Of a stretch of DNA of 64,000 nucleotides, positions 34,309-46,097 are shown in pieces. A program made the translations under genes and the position numbers. Source of the stretch: Nymphaea colorata (Eukaryota; Streptophyta; Magnoliopsida; Nymphaeales; Nymphaeaceae); the NCBI RefSeq assembly GCF_008831285.2, contig NC_045139.1, positions 34,507,706 through 34,571,705 of the forward strand, in the 5' to 3' direction. Position 1 is the stretch's first letter; each line of letters begins with the position of its first letter. The notes below the pieces were generated by a model that saw nothing but the letters and a program-made list of their open reading frames with translations, made no database searches and was not told the origin of the DNA.

Positions 34309-37300
34309 TGTTTGCATTCCAAAATTTTCATTGGTTTTATAGTGCTCCAGAAAAATGAGGTTTTTGTTTTCAAAGAGGAAAAAAAGAGACTCGTCCGTCG
34401 GTACGAGGATCGACCGTTCCCGGCGCCTTTACCGGGGGTAATCAACCCAATGACTATGTTTATCATTGATGCATTTCGTTTTAACTTAAACATCTTTTTG
34501 ATTTTATATGCGGTGTAGAAAATATTAAAAGTTTGAAACTTCAAACTTTTGAAACGGTTCTTGAAAAATTGCTTGAAAATGTGAAATGTTTTGAGGAAAA
34601 AGTGGAACTAGTAAATATCATTTGAAAAACTTGTGAAATCACTTTAGTGTTCTCTTAAAACTTTAAGTAGGTTTGAGATTTTGCTCTAATTCGGTTACCA
34701 CCTAGCTAGAGCTTCATCCCTTCTTGCTTAAGTTTTTTTGGAGAGGTGCTTGTGATTAGAAGTGAAATAAAGTGGGTGAGAATGCATGGATGCATTTACC
34801 CTATATGATTGAAAAAATGTAAAACATTTCTACCACAACATTCATCTAAAGTCATTCTTACCACAACATACATCTAAGATTTCGTTGTTATAATTATTGT
34901 ATATAAGAAGGAAAAGTTTTTGAAAATGGATAGAGATTGTAGACCATCAAGCATGATTCTTATATTGGGTCATTACTTGGTTTGTGGTCTTATTGAAGTT
35001 GGTAAATAGAAAGTTCGTGAGAGGAGAATGTTAAAAAGAATACAAGAGATAAAACACTCTTATCAAAGGAAAGACAGAGAGATAGAGAAAGACAAGCATA
35101 CATGTGTACATACCATCACATATACACATATATGAAAGCTTAAGAGAAAAAGATGTATTGATTCGAAGAGAAAGAGAGATTTTAAAGGAAAAGAAAAATA
35201 TCATACGCATATATGGGCATGAGAAATTTTATAAGAGAAGATATTTGTCTTGAAAAGAGGAATAAATATTTGAAAAAGAGGAAATGGAGCACATGTACAT
35301 ACGTATTCATGCACATATGAAAATTTATAAAATAGAAAGTGAAAGCATAGAAAGAGAAAAATGGAGGGTCATCATGTTGACATAAATGTATATAACATGT
35401 GTATACATCCATACCTTCACAAGTTTAGAAAAATCAAGGAACAACTTAAAATTATCAACTTCAAGTTTAATGTGGGCCGGAGGGGAGCTTAGACTCATGC
35501 AAGAGTCTAAGCTAAGTCCCTAAGGCCATGTTAGAATGTTCTTTTTGAAAATATTTTGGAAAATATGATTTATATAAGCATAGAATGTTATTATTTAGTT
35601 TGTTGTAAGAGATATATTTCTTCCACCGTTGGGTATGGAAGAAAACAAACAACATAGCGAGGCACTCGTTAGGGTTCCTAATGTGATGATTAAGAAGAAA
35701 ACTAGCGCAAAATGACATGTAAATGCATATTAGCATGTACATTTTCGTGAGGGTTTATCCCGGGTTGAACAAGTCCCAACCTTAAAAATTAATATGAAAA
35801 TAAAGAGTCCCCAAACCACACTCTCATTCTCGCCATACATTCACATGTAAGTAAAGAACGAAGCAACTATGCATGCATAATATACAAATAACATTCAAGG
35901 AAGGAAAGAAAGAAAGAGGATGATGGAAAAAACAAAGTTCAATTAGGAGGGAAGACATGATGTAACTATGAATTGATATACCACCTCATCTTCTCATGTT
36001 CCCGGTGCACTTGAGTATAGCCTCTTGACTCTAAAATAGAGATTGAGAGTTATCTCTTTTGGCCATGGAGAAATGAGGAAGAGAGAAAAATAAGAGGAAA
36101 CAAAAGAACAATAAGAATGTATTCATGAAAAGAAAGAACATGATTAAAATGAAAAATCATCTCATATTTCCGTGCTCCCGATGCACTTTGAGTATAGCAT
36201 CTTGTCTCTAAAAAGAGATTGAGCGCTACCTTCTTTAGCCGTGGGGAGATGAAGATGAGGACAAAATGTAGAAAGAGAAACAATGTTATATTTAATAAAA
36301 GAGAAAGCATGATTCAATCATGAAATGAAAGATTCTCTCATCTTTTTATGCTCCTAATGCACTTGAGCATAGCCTCTTGTCTCTAAAAAGAAATTGAGGG
36401 CTATCTCCTTTGGTCATGCAAAGAGGAGGAAGAGAAAAAAGAAAATAACAAGAACAAGACTAAATTGAAGAAATAAAATAACAATAACAACAAAAATATA
36501 TTCATTAAGAAAAAGAACAACAACAACAAGAATATATTGAAGAGAAGAAAGAGCAAGAAGATATTAATAAAGAGAAAGAACAAGAACAACAAGAATACTT
36601 GAAAGAGCATGATTTAATCATAAAATAAAATATCATCTCATCTTCTCATGCTTCTGGTGCACTTGAGCATAGTCTCTTGTCTCTAAAAAGAGGTTGAGTG
36701 CTATCTCCTTTGGTCATGGGGAGATGAAGATGAGAAGAGAAAATGAAAACAACAACAAGACTATGTTTAAGAAAAAGAAATAGCATAATAATAAAAATAT
36801 TAATGAAAAGAAAGAAGAGAGAAATGAGAGGGATGAAGATTACATACCTCTAATGGGAAATAACATAAGGAAGATGAACACATTCACTTGAAGATCCCCT
36901 TTTGAATGAAGCTCCAAGAGTATTGTAGTTTGCTCTAAGTTGGAAAAAGAAATGGAGAGAGGAAGAGGGAGAGAGAGAGAGCTCAAGAGAAACTCTAAAT
37001 CTTCAAGTGAGAATATACTAGAGTTTCTCCCAATGACCAATCTTGCCCAAGAGGGAGGATATATTTTGGAGCTAAAACCCAAAATTTAAATTTTTTGACC
37101 TAAAAAGACTAAAATCACCCTCCAAAAAAAGATTTTTTGGTCAAAAGGAAGGGCAAATTGGTCTTGTCCACTTAAAAAGACTAAAATTACCATCCAAAAG
37201 GAGGTTTTTTTGTCAAAAGGAAGGGCAAATGGGTCTTGTCCATCCAAAAAGTCTAAAGTTACCCTCTAACAGGAGGTTTTTGGTCAAAAGGAAGGACAAA

Positions 37301-37785
37301 TGGGTCTTGTCCACCAAAAAAGACTAACTCTAAAAGGAGGTTTTTTTGTCAAAAGGAAGGGCAAATGGGTCTTGTCCACCAAAAAAGACTAAAGTTACCC
37401 TCTAAAAGGAGGTTTTTTGGTCAAAAGGAAGGGCAAATTAGTCTTGTCCACCCAAAAAAACTAAAGTTACCCTTTAAAAGGAGGTTTTTTTGTCAAAAGG
37501 AAAGGCAAATTAGTTTTGTCCACCCAAAAAGACTAAAATTACCCTCTAAAAGAATGTTTTTTGGTCAAAAGGAAGGGCAAATTAGTATTAAATGATTGAT
37601 TTGGATCTGAACTTGGGTTTTGGATCTGAAAGTAGTATTTTGGATTTAATTTGGATGTGAAAGTTGTATTTTGAATTTAATTTGGATCTAAGAGTTGTAT
37701 TCTGGATTTGAATCTTGTGCCTAAATTTGAATTTCGCACTTGGATAAAACATCATAGTCCTTTAAAAAAATTTGGGGTGATTACA
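34309..37785 (-). repeat. 3' LTR (left copy), 3,477 bp
   Basis: Long terminal repeat bounded by TG...CA and matching the right copy over its full length. Inside are purine-rich low-complexity stretches (about 35,850-36,830) with a repeated ~100-bp block containing CACTTGAGCATAGCCTCTTG at about 36005, 36185, 36360 and 36660. A 72-bp tandem array follows at 37141-37580. It has no protein-coding role. Confidence 0.95.
37141..37580. repeat. 72-bp tandem array in the left LTR
   Basis: Seven units each start TCAAAAGGAAGGGCAAAT, at 37141, 37213, 37284, 37349, 37421, 37493 and 37565. They continue with CTTGTCCACCCAAAAAGACT and CTCTAAAAGGAGGTTTTTTT. Most periods are exactly 72, one is 71 and one is 65. 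Because 72 is a multiple of three, a plus-strand frame stays open as a repeating KRLKLPSKRRFF-type peptide, which is most likely incidental. Confidence 0.9.
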
Positions 37786-37803
37786 GATGCCTCTCTTTGT
37801 TAA
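37786..37803 (-). promoter_or_regulatory. polypurine tract of the Ogre-like element
   Basis: Immediately inside the 3' LTR, the minus strand reads AACAAAGAGAGGCATC before TGTAATCACC. This purine-rich run is where plus-strand DNA synthesis would be primed. It is a little impure compared with typical plant polypurine tracts. Confidence 0.6.
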
Positions 37804-37869
37804 TAAGCCGGTGTTAGCCGTGCTTAGTGACAAAGATAAATGCCACAAATTTTTCAAACAAGACATTTT

Positions 37870-38180
37870 CATAGAGATGTTTCAGGCTTTACCCCTTACC
37901 TAAATGGGTTGTTTGAGCTTAAATTGCAGGTTTAACCCCTTACTTGCTTGGGTTTCCCGATTTCAAATTCAGGTTTAACCCCTTGAATGGGTTGCCTTGA
38001 CTTACATCACAAGTTGAACCCTTTAACTGTGTGGGTTGCTTTGGCTTGTAGCACAGGTTTAACCCCTTTGCCTGCATGGGTTGCTTTGGCTAGCATTGCA
38101 GGTTTAACCCCTTGCCTGCATGGGTTGCCCTCATATTGCAGGTTTAACCCTTTACCTGCACGGGTTGCTCTCAAGCCCTG
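37870..38180. repeat. ~55-bp tandem array between integrase and 3' LTR
   Basis: Six or seven diverged units contain CAGGTTTAACCCCTTGCCTG followed by CATGGGTTGC and a short variable spacer. It lies in the non-coding 3' region of the element, where Tat/Ogre elements commonly carry tandem repeats. It is followed by a short (AAT)n run near 38187-38205. Confidence 0.85.
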
Positions 38181-38323
38181 AGCGATAATAATAATAATAA
38201 TAAAATAAAAATAAAAATGTCCCAGTGTAATTGTCATGTTTTACGACTGGGAAGAATCTAGATTGAATAGTCGATGTGGAAACACAAATGTTTAACATTG
38301 ATTGGAAAATGAATACAAGAGAA

Positions 38324-39824
38324 CTAGCCATAAAATTTCTTGAGGTGAAGGGCATTAACAGGATCGGCAAGTTCCACCCCATCAACATCAATTAGTCGGT
38401 ATGAATTGTGGGGAGAAGCTTCCTTAATGACATATGGGTCTTCCCAATTTGGTGCCCACTTGCCTCGTGGTCGTCCTCTCAGGTACACTGCAGATCGTAG
38501 GACCGAATCATTCACTTTGAACTGTCTCTTAATAACTGACTTGGCAAATTGTCTGGCTACCCTTTGACGATAAGCTTCAACATGTTCAGCCGCCTTTAGC
38601 CTCTTTTCATCTAGCAGATCGAGTTGCATTAGCCTTTTCTGTTGATATTGAGTAAGAGGGAGCTCTATGAAAGAAGCGAACTTCAAAGCAGATTTCAACA
38701 CATGTAATGGTAGAACCACTTCTGTTCCATAGACTAGCTCTGCTGGAGTGGCATTTGTTGGAGTTCCCATAGTGGTGCGATATGCCCATAAAGCGTTGTG
38801 CATCTTTTCATGTCAATCTCTTCTAGTTTCTACTGTCCGTTCCAAGATGCGGATCAGGATCTTGTTGGTAGTCTCTGCTTGTCCATTGCCTTGGGAGTAA
38901 TAAGGAGCTGAAAAATGGTGCGTGATGTGGTACTTGCTACACAATTGCCTCATCTTTTCATTCTTGAAATGAGTTCCGTTGTCTGATACCACATCATGAG
39001 GGACTCCAAAATATGCAAAGAAGATTTTTGTGAATGAAGGACACTACATGACGTCCTTCCACTGTTCTGAGTGTGACGACTTCTACCCACTTGGTAAAAT
39101 AATCCGTTGTAGCAAAAAAATACTTATGGCCATTAGAAGTTGCAGGGGATATCGGTCCGACTACGTCAAAGGCCCACATTGAAAATGGCCAAGGAGATAT
39201 CACAGAATGCAAGTGAGAGGCTGGGGCATGAATTACTGGAGCATGCAGTTGGCATTCTTTGCATCTTTTGACAAATTGGTGACAATCTTTTTGCATGGTA
39301 GGCCAATAATACCCTGCTCAAATTATTTGTTTGGTGAGGGTTTGGTAACCAACATGGCCTCCACAATCCCCTCGATGTGATTCTTCGTATACTTTCTTTG
39401 CCTCATCTTCATCAAGGCACCGAGAGTATTCAGTGCTAAATCCACGTCTGTATAATACCCCTGCTAGGATAAAGTACCTCGTTGACATACGTTGTATTGC
39501 TTTTTGTTCATTTTTAGGCATTTCAGCCGGGAATTCTCCGCTTTCAATGTACCTTTTGATGTTCTGGTACCAAGGCGTATTCCCTCCTTGGATATGATGA
39601 ACATGCGCCATCGTTTCAAAAGCAGGGTGTTCTAATCTTCCAATCTCAAAAGAACGGATTGCTTCATTGGTTCGAAAAGTGATGGTCGATCCTAAGCTCG
39701 CGAGACCATCTGTAATAGGGTTACCTTTTCTCTTTACGTGAGCCAATTGTACTTCTTCGAATTGACAGATTAAGGAGGTAGCAATTTCTTGATATGGCAC
39801 CAACTTTTCATCTTTGACTTGTCA
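38324..39824 (-). pseudogene. integrase region of the Ogre-like element (broken)
   Basis: From 39803 downwards the frame has a region following RNase H, then a zinc-binding HHCC module: ESHRGDCGGHVGYQT supplies the histidines and RCKECQLH the cysteines. The catalytic core shows WAFDVVGPI (first Asp), FATTDYFTKWVE, SDNGTHF (second Asp) and GNGQAE (Glu), so the D,D,E triad is still encoded across frames. The C-terminal part carries NALWAYRTTMGTPTNATP, LVYGTEVVLP and a chromodomain-free tail ending VNALHLKKFYG. Breaks: stop at 39318-39320, frameshift near 38990 (after HKNLLCIF), stop at 38813-38815. It is therefore non-functional as it stands. Confidence 0.88.
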
Positions 39825-41788
39825 TTCTCCATTCACTTGGTTTATAATAAGCTGAGAGTCGCCGAAGGCATGCACTCTTTTCACTTGAAAACTCAATAAA
39901 GAACGAAGTCCTTGTATGAGGGCTTCATATTCAGCCATGTTATGGGTACATGAAAAATCAAGTTTCAAAGAGTACGGGATCATTTCGCTTTCTGGAGTGA
40001 TGAGTAAGATGCCTATGCCTGCTTCCATCACATTTCTGGACCCGTCAAAGTACATCTTCCATGTCAGAACCGTTTCCAATCTTAGTACATGTTCATTTGG
40101 AAACTCATCATTTGTTCTGATTTCTTCGTACTGAGGGAAGTCTGCTAACTGATCCGCAATTGCTTGTCCTTTGATTGACTTTTGAGACACATATTCAAGA
40201 TCATATTGCATCAACAGAACTTGCCATTTGGCGATACGCCCATTAAGGAATGGTTGTTCCAAGATGTACTTGAGAGGATTTAGTTTGGAGAGTATCTTGA
40301 CCTCACAAGCTAATAAATAATGTCTCAACTTCTGACACATCCAAACCAATGCCAGACAAGTTTTCTCTATTGGAGAGTACTTCTTTTCGTACTGAACAAA
40401 AGTCTTGCTAATGTAGTAGATTGCATGTTCGATGCGACTTCCTTCTTCATATTGTGCCAAAAAGCTGCCACATGCTGACTCATTCACTGTGATGTAAAAC
40501 AGCAATGGTCTACCCAACGTTGGTGGTTTTAGAATTGGTGGATTTAGAAGGTATTTCTTGATCCTTTCGAATGACTGTTGGCATTCAAAACCCCATTCAA
40601 ACTTGACACCTTTCCTCAGTAGCTGGTTGAATGGCTCGCATCTCATGGCCAGATTGGAAATGAATCGTCTGATGGATTGGATTCGTCCTTGCAAACTTCG
40701 CAACTCCTTGATATTGGTAGGTGGTGGCATATCGATTATTGTCTTAGATTTTGTAAGATCCATTTCAATTCCCTTCTTACTGACCATGAAATCCAACAGT
40801 TTGCCTAACTCAACCCCAAACACACATTTTTGAGGATTCAAGCGAAGCTTGTACTGTAAAAGCCTCTCGAATACTTGGGCAAGAATTTCAATGTGATCTT
40901 CTCTTCTCTTGGATTTGATCAATATGTCATTGATATATGCATCCATGATTTTATGCATCTGGTCATGGAAGATGGCGGCCATGGCTCTTTGATAGGTTGC
41001 TCCAGCATTCTTCAACTCAAATGGCATTACCGTGTAACAAAAAGTGCCCCAGGGTGTAGTAAAAGCGGTCTTACGTTGAACTTTGATTGCTAATTTGATT
41101 TGATTATCCCGAATATCCATCCATGAAAGAAAACATTGCATGGCCTATAGTAGTCTACCAACAGATCAATGTTTGGAAGAGGATAATCATCCTTCGGTGT
41201 GGCTTTGTTCAAGTCTCGAAAGTCGATGCACAACCTAACTTTGTCATTTTTCTTGGGGACCACCACGATGTTCGCCAACCATTCGGGGTAATCAATGGCA
41301 CAAATGAATTTTGCCTTTAGCAAGTCCTCTAGTCCTTCTTTTACAGGGTCTTCTAGTCGATGGTCAAGCTTGCACAATTTTTGCTTAATCGGCTTGCGAT
41401 GTTCGACCAATTGGGGGTCTAAGTCTGGCATATCTTCATAAGTCCAAGCAAAAGCTTCTTGGTTACTTATAAGAAAGTCCACCAATCTTTTCTTCTCATC
41501 CATTGACAAACTGGTGCCAATTTGAAGAATTTTAGGATCTTCACTGGTTCCAATATTAATTTTTTCAATTGAATCATTCACCAAAGATGAGGGATGTTCT
41601 TGTTTCTGAATCTGAGTGAATTCTGGTAATTCTGACTCGGGTATTGCCATAGGTTCCATTTCACCGACTGCTTGTTCGATAAATGCTTTCTGGAGGGACT
41701 TTCGTGGAAAAAGAATAAACTGAGACATATTGAGTTCCGACATCCTGTAAAGAGGATAAAAGAAAGAGTTGGACAAAATTGACAACAA
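39822..41788 (-). pseudogene. reverse transcriptase and two RNase H domains (broken)
   Basis: The first part (41788-41145) has the RT start VVVPKKNDKVRLCIDFRDLN and KDDYPLPNID. The frame changes near 41140 and the rest follows at 41141-39822: KTAFTTPWGTFCYTVMPFEL, NAGATYQRAM and the palm motif. That motif reads YIND where YVDD is expected, so the first catalytic Asp of the pair is Asn (codon AAT). RNase H 1 follows (AIYYISKTFVQYEKKYSPIE). A second, archaeal-type RNase H has MYFDGSRNVMEAGIG, THNMAEYEALIQGL and GDSQLIINQVNGE, then a stop at 39822-39824 before WQ-like continuation into the next segment. Two RNase H domains are diagnostic of the Tat clade. Confidence 0.92.
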
Positions 41789-41886
41789 AAAATTACTTGC
41801 ATTTGCATATATAAAAAAAAGGTTCTTAGTTCATAGAATGGGTCCTCTCATGAGACCAGACAAAAAGATGTTTAAAATTACAAAAT

Positions 41887-42273
41887 TCATGGGAGGATTT
41901 TGAAACAAAAGTGAATACTATTAGCCCCCAAGAACTTCTTCAAATTCCTTTCATGATATCCCAGTCCTCTCATGTTCATCTGAAAAGAGATGCTAATCGG
42001 TTGCAAGATGCCATCTTCATTTTTCCCAAGGCCAGTGAATGGACGATAGCCACCTTTCAGAAGCAACTGAAAACTCTTGGGGTTTTTCATGAAATGAACA
42101 TACAATACGTGTTTTTGGTAACTTGCACGATTGCTTGAAATAGTATAAGCCTTCCTGGATGGTTCCCCTATCTCCATATTCTGCATCCATTCTTCTAAAG
42201 GTCTGTCCTTTGTTGTTCTTATGCTCGGTACATCCACCGGATCAATTGGCCTAGGGAGCATAGGTTGCATCAA
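41887..42273 (-). pseudogene. G-patch region between protease and RT
   Basis: An open segment of about 128 codons contains LLKGGYRPFTGLGKNEDGI and, later, RGLGYHERN. These are the glycine spacing and GLG..GLGY signature of G-patch domains that Tat/Ogre polyproteins carry after the protease. Its frame differs from gag-protease. In Ogre elements an intron is known near this junction, so a frame change alone does not prove damage. The RNA-binding role is inferred from the domain type. Confidence 0.65.
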
Positions 42274-42329
42274 CCTCTCGACTGGATCCTCAGCATGGAC
42301 AGTGATGACTGATTGATCAAAATTCCATT

Positions 42330-44720
42330 TCAGGCATTAATGAAGAGTGGATGGGATCCCTCGTACTTGATGGATCCAAGGCATCCCAAAAGCAGTTTGT
42401 ATGATGGTGGTACATCTACCACATGAAATACAATGCAATGGCTAGTATTTTCAATGATCACATTCATGTCGAGGGTACCTTTGCTGTTCATGCCTCGGCC
42501 ATCGTATCCGTAGATCTTGGTATTATCAGAACGATATTTGTTTTCACGAAACCCCAATGTTTTAGCCGTGAGATCAGGACAAATATTCAAACCACTTCCT
42601 CCATCAATCAAAACATGTGGCATCGTCATCCCATTGACCTGAACAACAATGTAAATAACATCTTCATGGAAATATCCTCATTTTGAGAGGTCTTTTTCTG
42701 AGAAGGTAATTGACTGATTTTTAAAAGCTTGAACCGAGTCTCCCTCATCCATACGCTCTTCCAAGGGGAGAACGTCCAAATAGCATGGATCTTCATCTGA
42801 GGAGTCATTTAATGATTCGTCGCCTTGTAAGATAAAAGTCTTCAGAATCATGGGAAGTTTCTTGGGCAAACTTTCTATCCTGCCATTCATCATAGCAATG
42901 AAATCTAGAGGTTCCTTACCTTGGTCTACCACCATGACTTTGTGTGAACTGCTCCCAATATAAGGTCGAATGTGCTCTTGTGGATGGTACGGAAGTGGAG
43001 TGCCTGTAGTGATCATGGCTACTACCGCCTTTCCGTGGTCAGGGAATGGATTCGTTAGTATCTCAGGGGTGCTATCATCACAAATTTTGAGATCTTTGTT
43101 GATGAAGTCTTGAATAATATTTTTGAGGACAAAACAATCCTCAGTGTCATGACCAGGGGTACAATGAAACTTGCACAGTTTTTCTTTATTTCCTCCCATC
43201 ATTTTCAGAGGCTCTGATACTTTTGGCAAGATGATAGTTCCTTTGGCGAGAAGGTATTCCAGGATCTTCTCCCGAGACTGGCTCAGAGGAGTGAATTTCC
43301 GATCGTAGCTCCAACCTGGGTGTTTGTTTTTCCTTTCATCGTCGTCTTTGAGAAACTACGTGTTCTTCCTGAAATTGACTTCCTTGTTATGCTTGTAGTT
43401 ATTGCCATGGTCCTTTCTAATGCCAGCATTGTCTATGAAGTGTGCAGGCAGTTGTGTCATTCCTCCTTTCTTTCCATCTTCTTTGTACTTAGGAGCAATA
43501 ATTCCATCAAAATTTCCTTCCTCAATCCCTTCTTCTATCGAGTTTGCTTGTTCAATCAACTCAGCAAAGGTTTTGATCGGGGCATTGCGGATGAGACTTT
43601 TCAAGGGTTGGACAAGATTTTTCCTAATGAGTGACAAGGCTTGTGTCTCAGAAATGGGCTCCTTCATCTTATTGCATTGAATTTTCTATTTTTGGATGAA
43701 TTCTCGAGCCTTTTCTCCCTGTTTCTGACGAAGACTGCAAATGGTACTGAGGGTTGGAGCCATGGGAGCATTTTGTTCAAATCTTTCAACAAACATGTTA
43801 ATCAATTTGTCAAACTCCTTCAGCTCGATTGGATTGATATTTTCTTTATACCATTGTGCGGCAATGCCTTCAAGACTTCTTGGAAAATATCGGAACAAAG
43901 CTTTGTTATTTGTCCGAATTTTGTAGCAATCATTGAAAAAGGTTGAAAGATGAACGTGTGGACACGTGGTTCCATCATATCTGATGAATTCTCTGGGCAA
44001 GCCTTTCACGTCTTCGTCCCCTTCAATGTCAAGGTAGTAGTCCTCACATGAGTATGAACGTTTCCCCTTCCCCCTAAGCTCAAGATTGTTCATTCTTTTC
44101 TCCATTTCATAGAATCTGCGCTTAGTCGGACTTTCATCATCACTTGATTCGACCAATTCTGGCTTGGTCTTTTTCTTCTTGCCCTTGATCTCCTTTGCTT
44201 TTTCTTTAGAACTCTCACTGTCTGAGCTGCTGCTAATGATGCATTTCTTGGTCTTTTCGACTTTTTCGATAGGTTTTCTCTTCCTTTTGGGCTTCTCTTC
44301 CGAACTTTCAGTGGTGATAGGACTGGCTGAGCTGCTTTCTATCATAACATCTTTTCCCTTTTTATTTTTCTTTGTTGTCTTTTTCTTTTTGAGAGAAAAC
44401 AGTTCGGGTTTTCCTTCCTTACTAGTTGTCGAATTTGAACCCAAATAGTCTTCATCCTGATTTTCAACAAAAGACTTGTCTTTCTTCTTTCTTTTCTGCT
44501 TGGCAGTCTTTTCATTATCCGGCTCTGGAGTAACCATCAAGGTCTTTTGCTCTTCTTGCTCTTTCATGAATTGCTCCATAAACAAACGGAACATATAGTA
44601 ACCTTCTGACTCGATTGCTGGGAGGCCAAGTGTTTCTGGACGGAGTTCAGAGGATGAAGCTTCGTTTTGAGGAGTCTGCTTAGCTTGCGATCTAGTTTCA
44701 ACTATCTTGTTGGCTTTCAA
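42330..44720 (-). pseudogene. gag-protease reading frame with in-frame stops
   Basis: One frame runs from the ATG at 44720 to 42330. It starts MKANKIVETRSQAKQ, then a lysine/serine/glutamate-rich low-complexity region (residues ~70-215). The gag core follows (YFPRSLEGIAAQWYKENI, FVERFEQNAPMAPTLSTICS). A zinc-knuckle-like CKFHCTPGHDTEDC comes next, and the aspartic protease VLIDGGSGLNICPDLTAK (42629-42330). In-frame stops at 43686-43688 (TAG), 43356-43358 (TAG) and 42678-42680 (TGA) interrupt it. The protease uses the D-G-G-S-G form usual in Tat/Ogre elements. Confidence 0.9.
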
Positions 44721-44876
44721 GTATTCACCTCATGACATAAAAAAATAGAGTTATTGGACGAAAATGATGACAAAATAAAGGTTCATATTGCATTACAAGT
44801 TTTAAAAGTTACATCCAAAGATACTAATAAAGATGACAATGACAGAAGAAATACAAAGTTGACAACATAAAACTTT

Positions 44877-46097
44877 TTAGGGAAGGATGGATGGTGGTCG
44901 GTTGGCATCCCACCACTCAGCATATTCCTTCTTCACCACTGAGCCTATGAACCAAGTGTATGATATTTGTGTCTTCCATTCTTGTCGAGCTACTGCAAAC
45001 AATGCCGTCCATTGAGGAGAACTAAGGTCAAATTCGAAAATAGCTCCAATTGGTGCATGCATAGAGACCATCTTCTGCCTTTGAGAGAACTGTCTCATAC
45101 ATTTATCAACACAATAATCAACTATGAAGTAAGGGCCCAAGAGTGTGGTACGCCCATGATGATGGTGAGTGTATCGGGGTAGGCTCTGTCGACGATCACA
45201 ATAATCCCAAATGATCTCTCATTCATTCAATTGCTCGATCAAACGACGGTATTGCTCCAAGGTTGTCAATGATCCATCAGTGTTTCTGAATAGACTGGCT
45301 TGGGGTCCCGCATGCTTGAGGAACCACAATTGTAAAGCATATGTGCATCCTTCTATGAAGTCGATATTTCCAATGGTAAAGCGGGTGAGTCCTCGGTAAA
45401 GGAAGGCTAAGGCTGTCATTGTTACTGACAAGTGTCGGGTCCCTCTATGCCCCCATACTCGGAAAAGTTGGGCAATACAGACATCTAAAAGGTCACTTCC
45501 ATCAGTAAAAAGGGTCACTCCTACTGTGCAGAATATCATACAATGTTTAATTCTCCCTATGGCTTTTCGAGGTATGGTAGAAGGTTCAACATAGGTTTCA
45601 AATTCTTCATACAAATTTTTCATGTTGATGCTTTGATTTTCATGGTTTTCTACTAAAGGCCAAGTTTTTCGTCCAGTAAAGTGAGCAATGAGGTCATTTG
45701 CATTGACCTTGGTTGGGTTCATAAGGAATTGTTTTTCCAATAGATTATTTGGGTCACAAGTTGGAGTAGGGAGGTCTAGTATTTCGGCAAATTCATCTAG
45801 TAATATTGTCATTTTTCCTCATGAAAACAAAAAAGAGGAGGTCATTGGATTCCAACGCTCGGCGATTGTATGTACCAAATTTCCATCAACTGACTGCATT
45901 CCTCCAGCTGCCACTGTCTCTAGCCCACATTCTTCAAAGTAAGAAGGAAACATCCGAGAGAAGGTGGGATGCCAAGTCCGATACCATTCGGGAGCCAAAG
46001 GTTGAGACTCAAGAGAAATGTAGGTGGACCGTTCAGGACCTTCCCCAAAGAGGATGTGATCATAAGGGAATGTGACACCACGTTGGAAGGAATACAT
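44877..46097 (-). pseudogene. extra ORF upstream of gag (Ogre ORF1), plant-mobile-domain-like
   Basis: A single frame of about 406 codons from the ATG at 46097 is broken by TGA at 45819-45821 and 45219-45221. The stretch around the first stop, HTIAERWNPMTSSFLFS then GKMTILLDEFAEILDLP, fits the 'ERW-P-T-F--PWGE-T-TLEDVA-LLGLP' pattern of the plant mobile domain (aminotransferase-like), with the stop in place of the usual Trp. Later blocks include HCMIFCTVGVTLFTDGSD and LLGPYFIVDYCVDKCMRQ. An ORF between the 5' LTR and gag is characteristic of Ogre elements. Its biochemical role is unknown. Confidence 0.75.

Noticed and set aside
37141-38180. Spaced repeats that could be mistaken for a CRISPR array
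   Set aside because: Units are directly adjacent with diverged internal positions, inside a plant LTR retrotransposon; no cas genes and a eukaryotic context.
40558-44448. Plus-strand open frames across the retrotransposon interior
   Set aside because: They are antisense shadows of the gag-pol region on the minus strand.
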